Shown here one piece after another: positions 1-11,997 of a DNA stretch of 64,000 nt (within the stretch, counting starts at the first letter, position 1; every line of letters begins with the position of its first letter). Source of the stretch: Cryptomeria japonica (taxonomy: Eukaryota; Streptophyta; Pinopsida; Cupressales; Cupressaceae); assembly GCF_030272615.1 (NCBI RefSeq), contig NC_081406.1, positions 234,104,396 through 234,168,395 of the forward strand, read 5' to 3'. The position numbers and the translations under genes are program-made. The notes beneath the pieces are model-generated. The model saw only the letters and a list, made by a program, of their open reading frames with translations, was not told where the DNA came from and did not search any database.

Positions 1-531
1 CTTTTATTTAATGTCGACTAACTACTCCAACAACCCTCTCGATGGAAAATTCATTAGCCCCTGCATGCTCACCACCTCTTCTCCATGTGGCATCACATCA
101 AAATACACTCAGCTCACTGACATAAGGTTGGTTTAAACTTGAACATTCAACAAACTCATACCATCACAAGCCCTTACCAGTGAGAGCTTCTCCTACTACT
201 AACCGGTAGTGTACACTACTCCGGTAGCACAACTTCACCTCTGGTGGTTTGTGATCTCTTTGTCACTCTGCCTCTATATCACAAACCTTATCACAAGAAA
301 AGATCCAGCCTTTATACTAGTTACAACTTGTCATGCCAACACTCAACTTCATATCACCTCTTACCCATGATGTCACTGAGTCTCAATACCTACTTGCCTT
401 CCACCATAACAGTTGACAAGCCTTCATGTTAATCTTCCTTATACCTGACCAATCTTCTTCATGCTGGGTTGATATACCTCTACCGGTAGCCTACAATACC
501 AGTTGACATCAATGAAAACTCAATGCCAACA
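1..531 (-). repeat. copia A 3' LTR (partial, runs off window)
   Basis: On the minus strand the LTR begins TGTTGGCATTGAG at 531, directly after the polypurine tract. It matches 37440-37974 (the start of the 5' LTR) along its length, for example the shared stretches near 'atgtcgact' and 'gtgatctctttg', at clearly reduced identity. The rest of this LTR lies left of position 1. Confidence 0.85.
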
Positions 532-543
532 ATCTCCCCCTTT
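532..543 (-). other. copia A polypurine tract
   Basis: Minus-strand AAAGGGGGAGAT lies immediately upstream of the LTR start at 531. This is the expected plus-strand primer site of a copia element, and the same motif occurs before the 3' LTR of copia C2. Confidence 0.8.
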
Positions 544-749
544 GGCATTGATTTAAACATTATCTGTTTCAGTTTCTCTCCCCCTTTGACAACAATGGAA
601 AAGGGAACCTTAGTCTGACACCAATAATATCTTGCTTGGATCCACCTGATTAGGACACAACATCCCCTTGTGTCCATGCTTCATGATTCAAGAGTCATAA
701 GAGAGTAACAAATATTGACTCCCCCTGAATCATACATCCTCCTATGTAT

Positions 750-1558
750 TTAAGTGTTGTCAGATGGTGGGACAACTCTCATCTTTTGTCTTAGGTACTC
801 AAATGGGCCCAAAGGAAGTGGCTTGGTAAATATGTCAACAATCTACTCACCAGTTGGAACATATTCAACAATGACCTCCTTGTCTACTACCTTCCCCCTC
901 AAGAAGTGATACTTTATTGCAATGTGTTTTGTTCTTGAGTGCATTACTGGATTCTTGGAGATGTTGATTGCACTTGAGTTATAACACTGGATTGGAATAG
1001 GATCCGATTTCTCTACCTGTATGTCCTTCAATGTCTACTTCATCCATAGAAATTGTGAGAAACATGTAGCAGTAGCTATACATTCGGCCTCAGTAGTGGA
1101 TAATGACTCTTCTTGATGTGCCATGATACTAATCAACCTCTTAAGTAGAAAGAACCACCACTTGTTCTCTTCTTATCATCAATACATCCCACCCAATTTG
1201 CATCAGTATAATCCTACAAAGAGAAGTCTCCTTTCTTTGGATACCACAGGCCATAATTGATAGTTCCTTGCAGATACCTAATGATTCTTCTAACTACATT
1301 TAGGTGACACTATTTAGGAGCATCTTGGAATATTTCTACCATGAAAATAACTTGTACAATATCTGGTCTAGATGTTGTCAAATATAGTAGACTACCTATC
1401 ATAGACCTATATAGTGTTTGCTCAACTTCTAGTGAATCATCTAGTTTTCTTAACTCACAACCGGTTACCATGAGAGTACTTACCGGTTTGTTGTCCTCCA
1501 TTTGAAATTTATTTAGCATGTCTTTTGCATATATGGTTTGGGAGATGAAAATTCCTTT
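750..1558 (-). pseudogene. copia A RNase H / end of pol
   Basis: This is the C-terminal end of the copia polyprotein. Recognisable pieces are the connection segment (LYRSMIGSLLYLT, 1310-1519) and the C-terminal RNase H motif NSSAINISKN followed by HSRTKHIA (843-1031), which in this family leads to the IADIFTKPLP signature; that signature is present here as IVDIFTKPLP after a stop. Pol then ends at a TAA at 750-752. The middle of the domain (about 1032-1309) is broken by stops and frameshifts. RNase H removes the RNA template during reverse transcription; this copy cannot be functional. Confidence 0.85.
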
Positions 1559-2425
1559 CTCCTACTATGAGATCTACAAACCAAGAAAATAGGACAACTC
1601 ACCCAACATGGACATCTCAAATTCTGTCTTCATCCGATTTGTGAATTCTTTGCACATGATGCCCTTATCTCTACCAAAGATAATATCATCCACATATACA
1701 ACTACTATAATCATGTGATCTCCATTTACCTTGACATACAAGTTACTGTCTACATTTCCTTTGTGGAATCCTTGCTCCTTCAAGTATTTATCCAAACAGG
1801 AATACCATGCTCTAGGAGCCTGCTTCAAACTACACAAGCATTTCTTCAACTGGCATACAAAATTCTCATCATCATGTATAAGATAACCCTCTGGTTGTTC
1901 CATATATACCTTTTCTTCAAGGTTACCATTCAAAAAGGCAGATTTGGCATCCATTCGGTAGACCTTGTAATCTTTATAGGAAGATATAGATAAAAACATT
2001 CTTATTTCCTCTAACGTAGCGACTAGTGCAAAGGTTTCTTCAAAGTCAATACCTTCCACTTGAGCATACCCTTTGAAAACTAACCTTGCTTTATGCCAAA
2101 TTATCTTGCCTTCTTCATTCATCTTATTCCAATAGACCCACTTGGTACCTATGACATTCTTGTCTGTCGGTCTAGGAACAAGTTCCCATGTTTGATTCTT
2201 CTCAATTTGTGTCAACTCTTCATCCATGGAATCTACCCATTTCTCAATTTTGGTAGCTTCATCAAAATTTTTGTGTTTGAGTTCTATCATGAGGCAAAAA
2301 TTTACCTGCTCATCATTCTGGGCTAGTCTTCTTCTGGTTTGCATACCTTCATTTTTATCTCCTATGATCTGTTCTTCCAGATGGTTCTTCTACACATACC
2401 AGTTGGAGTTCTTCCTTGGTGCTTC
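1559..2425 (-). pseudogene. copia A reverse transcriptase
   Basis: This is the longest intact pol fragment (256 codons, 1574-2344). It shows the full series of copia RT signatures: WELVPRP, GTKWVY, DYKVYRMDAKSAFLNG, VYMEQPEGY, LKQAPRAWY, and an intact catalytic box YVDDIIFG near codon 220. The C-terminal SYFLGL is followed by in-frame stops before the connection domain. The RT copies the element RNA into cDNA in cytoplasmic particles. The catalytic box is intact here although protease and integrase of the same element have lost catalytic residues. Confidence 0.93.
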
Positions 2426-3618
2426 CTATACTAGTCCATTTTCAGATTGATCTTCATGCTCATTATCTGAAACATCAATATAGGGTGCCGGTGCACATTC
2501 TTTCTTATGTAGGTCTTCATCTATTCTCACATTTATACTATCAACCATTTTTCTTAAATTCTTGTTGTAGAATTTGTAGGCTGTGCTCTTGGTTGAGCAA
2601 CCCAAGAAGATTCCTTCATCACTTTTAGAATCAAAACTTCCTAATCCATCTACATCTCTCTTGATGAAGCACTTACTTCCAAACACTCTAAAATGATTGG
2701 GTGATGGTTTCCCATTGTACCATTACTCATATGGAGTCATTCTACTATTCACTCTTAGTTGTACCCAATTTAATGTATAGACAACAGTATGAATAGCTTC
2801 CTTCTAGTATGTATCCTATATGCTAGCCTCATTTAACATTGTTCTAGCCATTTCCTTTACTATCCTATTCTTCCTTTCTGTCACACCATTATGCTATGGT
2901 GTTCTTGCTACTGAATACTGTCTTTGAATTCCATATTTCTCACAGTAGTCAATAAACTCATTTGAATAATATTCTCCACCTTGATCTGATCTTAAACACT
3001 TTAACCAGTGTCCACTGTCATTTTCAACCATCCTTCTAAAAATATTGAATCTTTCAAATGCCTATGATTTTTCATGCAAAAATGTCACCCAAGTCATCCT
3101 TGAGTAGTCATCAATGAACAACATGAAGTATCTCTCACCGGTTAGAGCCCTTGTCCTTGATAGCCCACACAAATATGTATGCACTAATTCTAAAGGTCTT
3201 GAGGTATTGCACTCTTTTGTTTTGTAACTTACTTTGATTTTCTTGCTTCTGATACATTCATCACAAAAATTACTTGCTGGTTTTGTTATTTATGGAATGT
3301 TTCTTACATATCGGTTCTTGATTATCTTCACCAGATTGTCAAAGTTCACATGACCTAATCTCTGGTGCCACAATCAGTTTTCATCAACCTATCCCATCAT
3401 GTATTGAGACTCATAGCATTCCTTCAGATTGTAGACATTTCCATCTATTCTCTTTCCTTCTGCCACAACCTGACCTATAATCTTCTTTCTTATTTGACAA
3501 CCGGTAGAGTCAAATGTGAAATTGTACCCTTTGTCACATATCTAACTTACACTCAGCAGATTGTGCTTTCATCCTTCCATGTAGTAAACATCATGAGCCT
3601 TAAGCTTTCCATCAATAT
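2426..3618 (-). pseudogene. copia A integrase
   Basis: A GAG-pre-integrase and integrase core can be followed through several stops. The zinc-binding part reads WLWHQRLGH with a later CDEC. The core shows the second catalytic Asp (LRSDQGGEY) and the catalytic Glu (GVTERKN), but the first catalytic Asp (normally LVHTDLCG) reads Tyr, LVHTYLCG. The C-terminal part is the 86-codon frame at 2426-2686 (VFGSKCFIKRD, KSDEGIFLGCS), typical of the copia integrase tail. Integrase inserts the cDNA; loss of the first Asp alone would inactivate it. Confidence 0.85.
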
Positions 3619-3804
3619 TCAATGTACCACGACCTTTAATCTATTGGAGGAGTTGTCACCAAAATGGATAGAACCACCATTCCAATCATCAAGCTTGATA
3701 AACATTTTCTTGTCTCTAGTCATGTGATTTGAGCAACCACTATAAACTACCCATAAAATCTTCCTTTCAGCATGTAGAGTAGTCTGCACAATCAGGCTTG
3801 ACAT
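3619..3804 (-). pseudogene. copia A aspartic protease
   Basis: A 61-codon frame contains the copia protease signature in the form VYSGCSNHMTRDKKMF. The family motif is V-D-S-G-C-S-x-H-M-T-G-D, so the catalytic Asp is replaced by Tyr and the Gly by Arg. It lies between gag zinc knuckles and the integrase, the normal copia place. The protease would cut the polyprotein; this copy is inactive. Confidence 0.85.
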
Positions 3805-3828
3805 TGTCTTGTTCTTCTCCTTCTCTAT

Positions 3829-5592
3829 CTAAACTTCTTTCTCTTCTTTCTTCTCCTCTTCTGTAATCTTGTGTTCTGGTTTAGTCTCTATCTTCTGATT
3901 CGGTATAGTTTTCTTTTGCTCACCAGTTCTTAGCTTACAATGCCTTGCTATGTGACCAAAATTTTGAAACTTATAACATTTTATATTAGCATTAAAAGAT
4001 GTATCCAAAGCATTCTTGTAGGACATCTTCACACTTCTCCTACACTCATAACTCTCATGACCAAACTCATTGCAATTGTAGCAAGTGACATATGTACCTT
4101 GTAATGCAGAAAATGAGTTTCATCTCTCAAAATGGGGATTTTCATTCATTTTCCTATAGTCTTCCATTCTATGAGCAAACTTATTACATTGGTAATAATA
4201 ACCATGAAAGTTTGGAACATACCAGTTAGATTGTCTTGGTCTTGCAAATGACTACCTCACTGAGTGTCTTCCTTTCATGCTGCTAGCTTCTCACTTTCAT
4301 TTCTTGCTTGCTTTTCTCTAATTCCTTATGGAGCTTGACAATTTCTTCTTCTAGGTTATGATGCTCCTCCTTTTTACTCAAACCAATGCTAGTAACTTCA
4401 TAGATCCTTGTGGCTTCTTCCAATTTAAGTTTTAGATCTGTAGTTGTTTTCTTGAACTCTTCAAGAGATTTCTCCAACATCTCTTGTTCTTCAGCTGCAA
4501 CATTTTTCACCTTCTTTAGATCTCTTCTTGTTTTCTTCAGCTCTTCCAAGGCACTGATGAGCTCTACTTCAAGATATACTTCTCCTTCTTTCTCTTCCTC
4601 TTCTCCTTCTTTAGGTACCAAAACCTCTTGGGCCATGAAAAGGGTTGCACTAACATCATCTTCACTGCAAAATTCATCGAAGACACTCTCCTCATCCATG
4701 GTATCATTTTCATGTGTGTAAAGAGTGTTTTGCTTTTGGTTGCCTCTTCTACCATACCGGTAGACATTATTCTTCCTGTCCTTACCGTATGATCTACTAC
4801 CACTTGATTGATCATCTTCAATCTTATCACCATAGGGACATTTGGCAGCAAAATGTCCAATCTTTCCATAGTTGAAACATTTTAGAGGCAGTTTGCCTCT
4901 ATATTTGCCTGACCCCATCTTGAGTCTTCTGACAAAGTTTTCCATGATATCATCAGAGTCTTTGCCAGTTCCATCATGAGCATAGTCTTCTTTTCCTTTT
5001 CTTGATGCTTTGAAAGAAGCTTCTTTCTTCACAGCCTTAGTACCGACAATATTTATTTCATAAGCAGTTAGGGAACCATGCAACTCATCCATTGTAAAGA
5101 CTTTCAGATCTTTTGCTTCTTCTATTGATGAAACTTTTGTATCATACTTAGGTGTGAGGGATATAAGTACTTTCTTTACAACCACCTCATCTTTTATTTC
5201 TTCTCCAAGCCCTCTAATGGTGTTTGTTGTTTCATAAATCCTTTGGAGAAAGTCAACAATCTGTTCTTCATCTCTCATCTTCAAACCCTCAAGTTGTGCT
5301 CTCAATGTCTGTAACTTGGCTTCCTTGAGTTTGGCATCAACTTCAAATATTTTCTGCAACTTATCCCAAGTTTCTTTGGCAGATGAGCAGTGCATGACCT
5401 TAACAATCTCATTCTCAGATAACCCACTAAGATTAACATTTTTTTCCTTAGCCTTGTTCTCATATTCCTTCTTAACATCTGGATCAGTAGGAAGATTATT
5501 AGGGACTGTATACCCATTCACAACTAACATCCATACATCACAACCTAGAGAGGACAAATAGGTTTCCATTCTTCTACTCCAAAAGGCATAAT
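3829..5592 (-). pseudogene. copia A gag, main part
   Basis: Gag of the UBN2 type: NYAFWSRRMETYL at the start, WDKLQKIFEV, LKMRDEEQIVDFLQRI, then a zinc knuckle (CFNYGKIGHFAAKC, second Cys replaced by Tyr), an acidic segment, a long coiled coil (about 4283-4560), and three more knuckles down to 3829, of which only CYNCNEFGHESYEC is intact. Four knuckles is more than the usual one or two. The open frame nominally extends to 5686, but its first 30 or so residues are encoded by the inserted gypsy B LTR; native gag resumes at 5592 with Asn and its true start is at 36148. Gag forms the virus-like particle. Confidence 0.9.
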
Positions 5593-6035
5593 TGACACTA
5601 TTGTTCTCAAATTTTGATTTCCCTATCCCCTCTATAATAAAATTCAAAGCCTCTCTTACATGTGGAGAGAATGACAAGAAAATCAAAACCTAGAATAACA
5701 TATAACAAGGTTTATGCAAAACCTTCTACACTTAAAGCTTGTCATAAGCTTAGGTGGGTATACCTCTCATGAATACTTTCACAATTTTAATATAAGATGC
5801 ACAGTAAACTAGTGTTAGAAACCTATGAACCTCATCACCTCAATAATACTGAAAACTAAAGAGAAAACATGTATTCATTTTCAGTCTTGATCCCAAGGAA
5901 GATAAAAGAACTCCATAAATGATATCAGTTCCTATTCTGGGCTATAGAGTCACCCAAACTAAACAAGAATTCCAAATCTGAGCATTCACATACATTTCAT
6001 TGCCTCAGCTTTAACAACCTAATATATGCCTGACA

Positions 6036-6044
6036 TATATATAT
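6036..6044 (-). promoter_or_regulatory. candidate TATA box of gypsy B LTR (copy 1)
   Basis: A TATATATA stretch about 440 bp before the LTR end in element orientation, conserved in LTR 2 at 30263-30270 and, weaker, in the related solo LTR near 15910-15920. If this is the element promoter, the LTR ORF lies in U3. Assignment is by position and sequence only. Confidence 0.35.
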
Positions 6045-6561
6045 GTCTTTTCTTATTCTAAACCCTGTCATCAAATTCAAGCAGAAAATGGTTGATTTAG
6101 TAACACAAAGGTCTCCCGTATATTTAATTCCCCTCCTTGAGAGAGAAACCTAAAACATGTCTATAAGATTGCCTTGCAAACCCTATTCAATCAAATAACC
6201 CTAGATTATTTAAAAGAAACCAGTAAATCAATGAATGCATAGAAGAAGACAACAAAGATTTAGGCTCATAATTCTTTGATTTGTATATTAATATTCATTT
6301 TTAAAATCTTACATAACTCAAGGAGATTTCAAAATGAACTAGAAAACCTTAGTTATATTTCAACAGAGTTTCTTTACAAATTCTTGTGATCACCTCTTTT
6401 CAAGTCTTGGTATCCATTTATAATGATATGGATGCAAAGAAGCTTCGGACTTTCCTAGGAATAGTTTGTTACAACTGTGATTCCCTCTTAAAAGAGGTTG
6501 CAAGTCATTTTCAATCCTAACTTCCTGAGGGTCATTGCAATACTGCAACATCAATCAATCA

Positions 6562-9500
6562 CTATTGATCCTCCACTTCTTGCACCACATATTTGTCTTT
6601 CCATCCTCGAAATATGTCATCATCAGACCATGGAAAGTTAATAATTTTCTTTTTCAATTTATTTAATCTTTTCCAGGTGCTTCTTAACTGCTTGACTTCA
6701 GCCTCCAAAAAACCATAGTGTGACTTCATCTTTTCAATTTCTTTAATTGTTCGAATAAATAAAGACATGTCATCTGAATTGATGACTTCATTTATTGGTT
6801 GAGACAAATTATGTCCTAGCTCGTCTAGCCATACCTTTTCATCTTTTAACCAACTTGAACTAACAAAACCTCCAAGAAATAGTTCAAACTTCTGGTTAGC
6901 ATTTTCTTTTATGTAGAGGTTGGCCTTTCTCTCTAAACCAACTCTTCCTTCTACTAACCTAGACATACCTTTAACCAGCTAACATGTGGATTTAATATTG
7001 GCATCAGCCTCTGCCTCTTCATAAGATGAACACATAAGTTCCAAATCTACTTCCCTTTCCATCCACTTATTGAAAATTGGCTCCAGGGTAGCCTTGTCTT
7101 CCTTTACATTAGTCAACTTGCTCAAAATTCTTTTGATATATATGTACACAATAAAAGCTCCTACTGTGTTAGCAAACTTCAAAATTGTGCGACTAATATT
7201 TTCCTCATATTTATTAGCAAATATAGCTTGAGCCTGCTTCAATTTCTCCATTTCATCTTGAATAGATTCAGTGGATTGGAAACCGGGGTTTACAAGGGAC
7301 AAGGGAAACTCAATGATTGGACTGGCAGAGGGAGGTTTGGCTGGAGAAGAGGCAATCATCAAGGTAGAGGATTCACCTTGATGATGTTGCCCTGCTATTT
7401 GATTCTTCACTCTGGAAATCATACTGTCCGTTTGGGATATTTCATCTTTGGCTTCATTGTAGGTTTTTAGAATTACCTCCAACTTAACCTGAAGATCTGC
7501 CTTTTCGTTTGCCTCTTTCATAGCCACAACCATGTTGAATTTTGCTGATTCCAATATTCTATTAGCAGCCTCCACTACCCCTATGTCTTTTACGCTCTTC
7601 ATAATCAGGCCTCCGAGATAACTTGATTCTGAGGTGTCTCTCCTCCTTTTATTCTCTTCCCTCTTTAGTGACCACATAACTAAAGTAGTATAATCATTTG
7701 TATAAGTTATTCCTTCCATAGGCTTTGTCTCCTTCCTCACGGCCTCAAGCACTAATGCATCTACTATATCCCATTCAGGGAGAATCAAAACTCCTGCTTC
7801 TACAAATAGCTTCCTCCCTTGTGCTGGGGTGATTCTCCCAAATATTGTGAACATTTCTTGCTTAATATTTGCTTCAATTGCAAATGCATCATTGTGAGGA
7901 TTCTCATTTGTTCTTTTCTCACATCTTGCCTTGAATAGGCCTATATTTCTCCTCCAAACAAACTGCAAGAAGGACCTTGTTTTGATGAAGCTATCACTTG
8001 CCAAAAATTATTTACTGGCCTGCTTAATGATAGGGTTGAGTTCTTTTCCTATGAAGTCTTCTGCAGTTAGGTTCATTTGGGCACTTGCCGACTCCTCAGG
8101 CATTCCTATTTGCAACTCCTCATAAGTGAGGGCAATTTCCCTAGGAGTCCTAATTGCAGCAATTATTCTGCTACTATATGTTCATCCCCTACATGGATTG
8201 GGGATTGAGATGGAGAATACAAAGGCTCATTTGTTTCTACCTCTTTTCCTACCTTTTCCTTTTAGGAGAGTCTTGAATCTCAACTATATCTTCCAATGCC
8301 CTTTTATCTTTTGAAGTAGAAGGGTCTTCCCTTATTGGCATCAGTACATTGTACTTTGACATTTTCAGCACTGTGTATTTTCCTAGGGAGATCACCTTAG
8401 ATAAGGAAGGGTTAGCTAAAGCCAATTTGGCCTTTTCAAGGTTGGCTTTCATCACAACCTCCTTCTTTTCCTTCAAGGTTTGCATTAGATCCTCAAATTA
8501 ATCTATCCAAAATTTAATCTTTTCTTGAAAAGGATGAAAACTAACAAGGGGATCATAACCACTATCAAAATAATAAATGAAATCCAAAATTTTCCTGAAA
8601 GCCAACCATATTTCTTTCCTAATTTCTTTCTCTGCAAGATTGAACTCATTCCTTATTAAATCCTCAAGGAAATGGAACTGGTGTGTCTTACCTTTGCATA
8701 TGACTCTCTTCTTAAACATACCATTAAAGAAGTCTTTGGGGTCAACAAATCTTGCCACTGCAGTAGACAACCTATATGACCTAAAGAAATCATCAAAATA
8801 TGTCCAACCACCCTTGGTGATTACAAATTGATGTGCTATGTTGACAGTTGGGAAAATTGTTCCTTTCCCCCTATTTGTCAATTTTGCTTCTTGCAAACTC
8901 AGGACCTCTGCAATTCTTATCTTCAATGGGACTTGATAGGGGAGCAAATATGGAGTTCTTCTGGAACTGAACACTCTGAACACAGTGGAGACATGGTACA
9001 AATATATGTCACCCCAATTATGCATAATTTTTATATCTCCAGCGAATTCTTTAGGCCTAAGGAATTCAAGGAGAGCTTTAGGAATTCTTGGGTTCTTCGG
9101 GCACAAAAGGATTCTAAGCCTAGATGCAAAGCATCTATCAAACTTTAAGTAACTTGGATATTCTCTATCCCAAGACAAAATTGTGCTCCACAACTGAACT
9201 AGTATCTCCTCACCATCCTTTTCCTTGATCAGGTCCATTTCATTAGCAAACTATTCAGCACTCATAATTAAAAACATATGCATGAGGAGAGAGTACCATC
9301 CAAAAGGTCTATCCACCTTATCATTTTTTATCCTTATCAATCCCTCGTGAATGGCATCAGTGAGATAAGGTGCAAAATCAAAATTCACACCCAGAGATGG
9401 GTTCAAAATTTGTGCTATCATGAGCATGTAGTGGGTTGGCATAGTGGTTTATGCATCCTCCCCAAAAATATGACACAATGACCAAGACATCCCTTTAGCC

Positions 9501-10098
9501 CTCAAAGTGAACAAGATGGTTCCATGGTGCTAGGGCCTACAACTATTAATCCTCCTATTTTGGCGAAGAATTCCTTCAAGGGGCGATTTTTGAGGTGGTC
9601 TCTCTATGAATTATAGACCTGTGCAAGTGTTTCAAATTGATGGGCTCTAAATAATTTGACACCTCACTAAGTCTAAACACTTTCCTAAATTCATCATCAT
9701 TTACCTCAATTAAATACATGCCATTTACATTCTTTATTGTCTTGGTATTGGGGTCATAGTTATCTACAATTTGGGTTAATAGGTCCACATCCATGAAAAC
9801 CTTAGGGACTATGAACTTCCCAACATCTAGTTCCCATATACTGTTCATAGGAGCAGGGAAAATCTCTGGCAAAAACCCACTTTGAAAAGTCCCAAACCTA
9901 ATATTCCTATTTGGGGATCTCTCAACCAATTGTCTTTATCATATAGGCATCGCCAATTCTGAGGTGGGAAGCTTTAGGTACCAATTCTTTCATTTTACTT
10001 GGGGCATTAGTGGACCTATTTAACTACTCTAAAATGTCATCATAAATGGCTCTCTCCTGGTAATTAACTTTCCCTATGAAATCTCTTCTTGGTGGCAT
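6562..10098 (-). pseudogene. LTR-encoded ORF of unknown function, copy 1
   Basis: This reads in the element's sense direction, wholly inside the LTR. Start is ATG at 10098 (MPPRRDFIGKVN), stop at 6562 after YVVQEVEDQ, about 1179 codons. Three or four frameshifts and several stops break it: main open pieces are 9576-9929, 8498-9238, 6979-8004 and 6562-6966. The N-terminal two thirds looks globular with conserved stretches such as GDGLYDKGNWLRDP, ELDVGKFIVPKVFMDVDLL and DRPFGWYSLLMHMF. Near codon 540 there is a basic SPKRKR segment, a plausible nuclear signal, and after it a helix-rich C-terminal half. I do not recognise the family; it is not gag, pol, or an env protein with visible membrane segments. 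Copies 2 and 3 confirm the frame. Confidence 0.8.
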
Positions 10099-10399
10099 CT
10101 CAGAATTACAATTATTTCAGCTAAATTTTAGACAGAGTTCTTCAAGAAATCAAACACCCAGTGGTACCAATTCAACTATAACTATCAAGAAATTTGGAGA
10201 AAATTACTTGTCACTTGAAAAACTTTGCTCTGTTCACTGGTTCCTCTGCAAGACTCTTCGAATTGACACCGAAGTCTCAATTGATGTGAAGTATTACAAC
10301 AAGTGAGCATTGATTAGAAGACATTAAACCACATGCTTCAACAATCAATTTGCAATTGAATTTGAAAAATGGCTCCAATGGACCACAAAGAATTTTCTA

Positions 10400-11530
10400 A
10401 GTGTCTTTCCTTTTCACTGCTTCGTGAAAGATAAAAACCTCGCATCTTTTTATTGCAAAATAGCGCCATCCGTTGGATCCTAAAAGATGTGCATGTTCTT
10501 TACCTTACCTGAGTCATCCTTCTTAGAAATGGGCCTCGCCTTCCTTTCGCTGCTTTGTGAAAGATACAAATCTTGCATCTTTTCAATGCGAAACAATGCT
10601 AACCATTGGATCATCCACTATCTGCTCGACCGTTATCCTTCATGGCATCTGCTTGTCTATTCAACTAACCATGACCACCACCGCTAGTGGTTCTTCACTA
10701 CTTCGTGAAAGGTAACCATCTCACATCTTCACCATACGAAACAGTGCGAGGCATCCGTTCAACTTGAAGTTGATCGGTCTTTAATTTCTTTAGTCTTCAA
10801 AGTGGGCCCTCTTAGCAAAGTCACTCATCTACAAACCCTCTTTAAGTATCTTCCACGTGGCTATCATTGATTTGTCCAAGTGATCTGACAATCGCCACAT
10901 GCGAACTACCACGTGTTTCACTATACTATGCATTTTATCAACACTGCCACCTTTTCAAAGAAACCAATCTTGAAATCTAGTTGGAGCCATGTGTCCCATT
11001 GAATAATCACCTTTTAAAACAATTGTGCCTCCAACTGTATCACCACCTAACCCACCACGTTAGAGCCAACTCCTTTTTGCTGCTTCACGAAGAGTAAATT
11101 TCATGTTATTTTGGGTTGCAAAACAACACGCACCGTTGGATCTTCTCAAAGATACACTTTCTTTTACTTACAAGCCACCCTTTTGCTAGGACCATTGCCT
11201 TTTTGCTTCTTCACAAAGAGTAAATAACACGTATCTTTACCATGCGAAATAGTGTTGACCGCTAGATCTTGAAAGATGTGCACATTCTTTAACCAAGGGA
11301 TCCACTTACCTTTGGGGCCCGCCATCCTTTCGTTGCTTCACGAAGGATATACTTGATCGTCTTTTCATTGTGAAACAACATGGACCATTGGATCAACCAG
11401 ATGATATTCAGCCTTTAGCCTTCCCCATGACTGCTTTGCTCAGGCCCGCCACCTTTTCGTTACTTCGCAAAATGTTAACTTCGCACATCTTCTCATCGCG
11501 AAATAGCACCTGTTGTTGGATCCACCAGAA
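10400..11530 (-). repeat. U3 repeat array of gypsy B LTR 1
   Basis: Seven imperfect units share a core like 'tttcgctgcttcgcgaa' followed by 'catctttncattgcgaaa' and 'ccgttggatc' on the plus strand. Copies lie near 10410, 10540, 10690, 11076, 11195, 11330 and 11452, mostly 115-150 bp apart with one longer gap. The core is a short inverted repeat. The array precedes the LTR ORF in element orientation. Confidence 0.8.
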
Positions 11531-11842
11531 CTCTCATGAACATTATGAAATAAGACACATTAATAAAATGAAATAAGACTTAGGAAAAAGGCACCAATTC
11601 AAAAATATTATGACCCGCGAAGGCAAAGGCTTCAAAAGGGACCCCTCTCTAACAATAACCAACCCTTCCACTGAAGTGGAAAAACTAACAAGAAAATAGA
11701 ACGAAGGGATTTCAAGATGGAAAAGGGGAATTACAAAAACCCTAAAACCTTAGACAAATAACCCTCAGAGGCAGAAAGAAGCCATGAAAGCCCAAAATTC
11801 AAAGGATTGAAAAGAGAAATCACCAAAAAAATAGTGATAACA

Positions 11843-11997
11843 ACGAATTTGATTGGGGATGGTTGATTGCAAGATCAACACAAGAACACATAAAACTCTG
11901 GAGAACAGACCAAAAAAAAACAAGCCCAAAAGAAACCAATAGAAGTAAACCTAATTATGTACAAACTGCAACCTACTGTGCATGGACTTTGAAACTT
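11843..11997. other. 3' untranslated part of gypsy B; no clear polypurine tract
   Basis: This lies between the integrase stop and the 3' LTR. The minus strand just before the LTR reads CCATCCCCAATCAAATTCGT, which is not purine rich, so I cannot identify the expected polypurine tract. Nothing else is recognisable. Confidence 0.5.

Larger units (their letters stand above)
5598..11842 (-). repeat. gypsy B 3' LTR, 6245 bp
   Basis: The plus-strand ends are TATTGTTCTC (5598, G to A change in the second base) and GTGATAACA (11842). It matches 29854-36097 end to end with one base difference in length. In element orientation it holds U3 repeats (11530 down to 10400), a decayed ORF of about 1180 codons (10098 to 6562), a TATA-like stretch (6044-6036) and a terminal R/U5 part. 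Its downstream flank is the copia A gag. Confidence 0.93.

Noticed and set aside
3365-3727. A 120-codon plus-strand frame and others opposite copia A pol (1715-2628, 4410-4721)
   Set aside because: All are shadows of minus-strand pol or gag with no motif of their own.
5596-5600. ACTAT as the gypsy B left target duplication
   Set aside because: The LTR end was first taken as TGTTCTC. Aligning the three LTR ends shows TGTTGTTCTC as the true end, mutated to TATTGTTCTC here, which gives a perfect GACAC pair.
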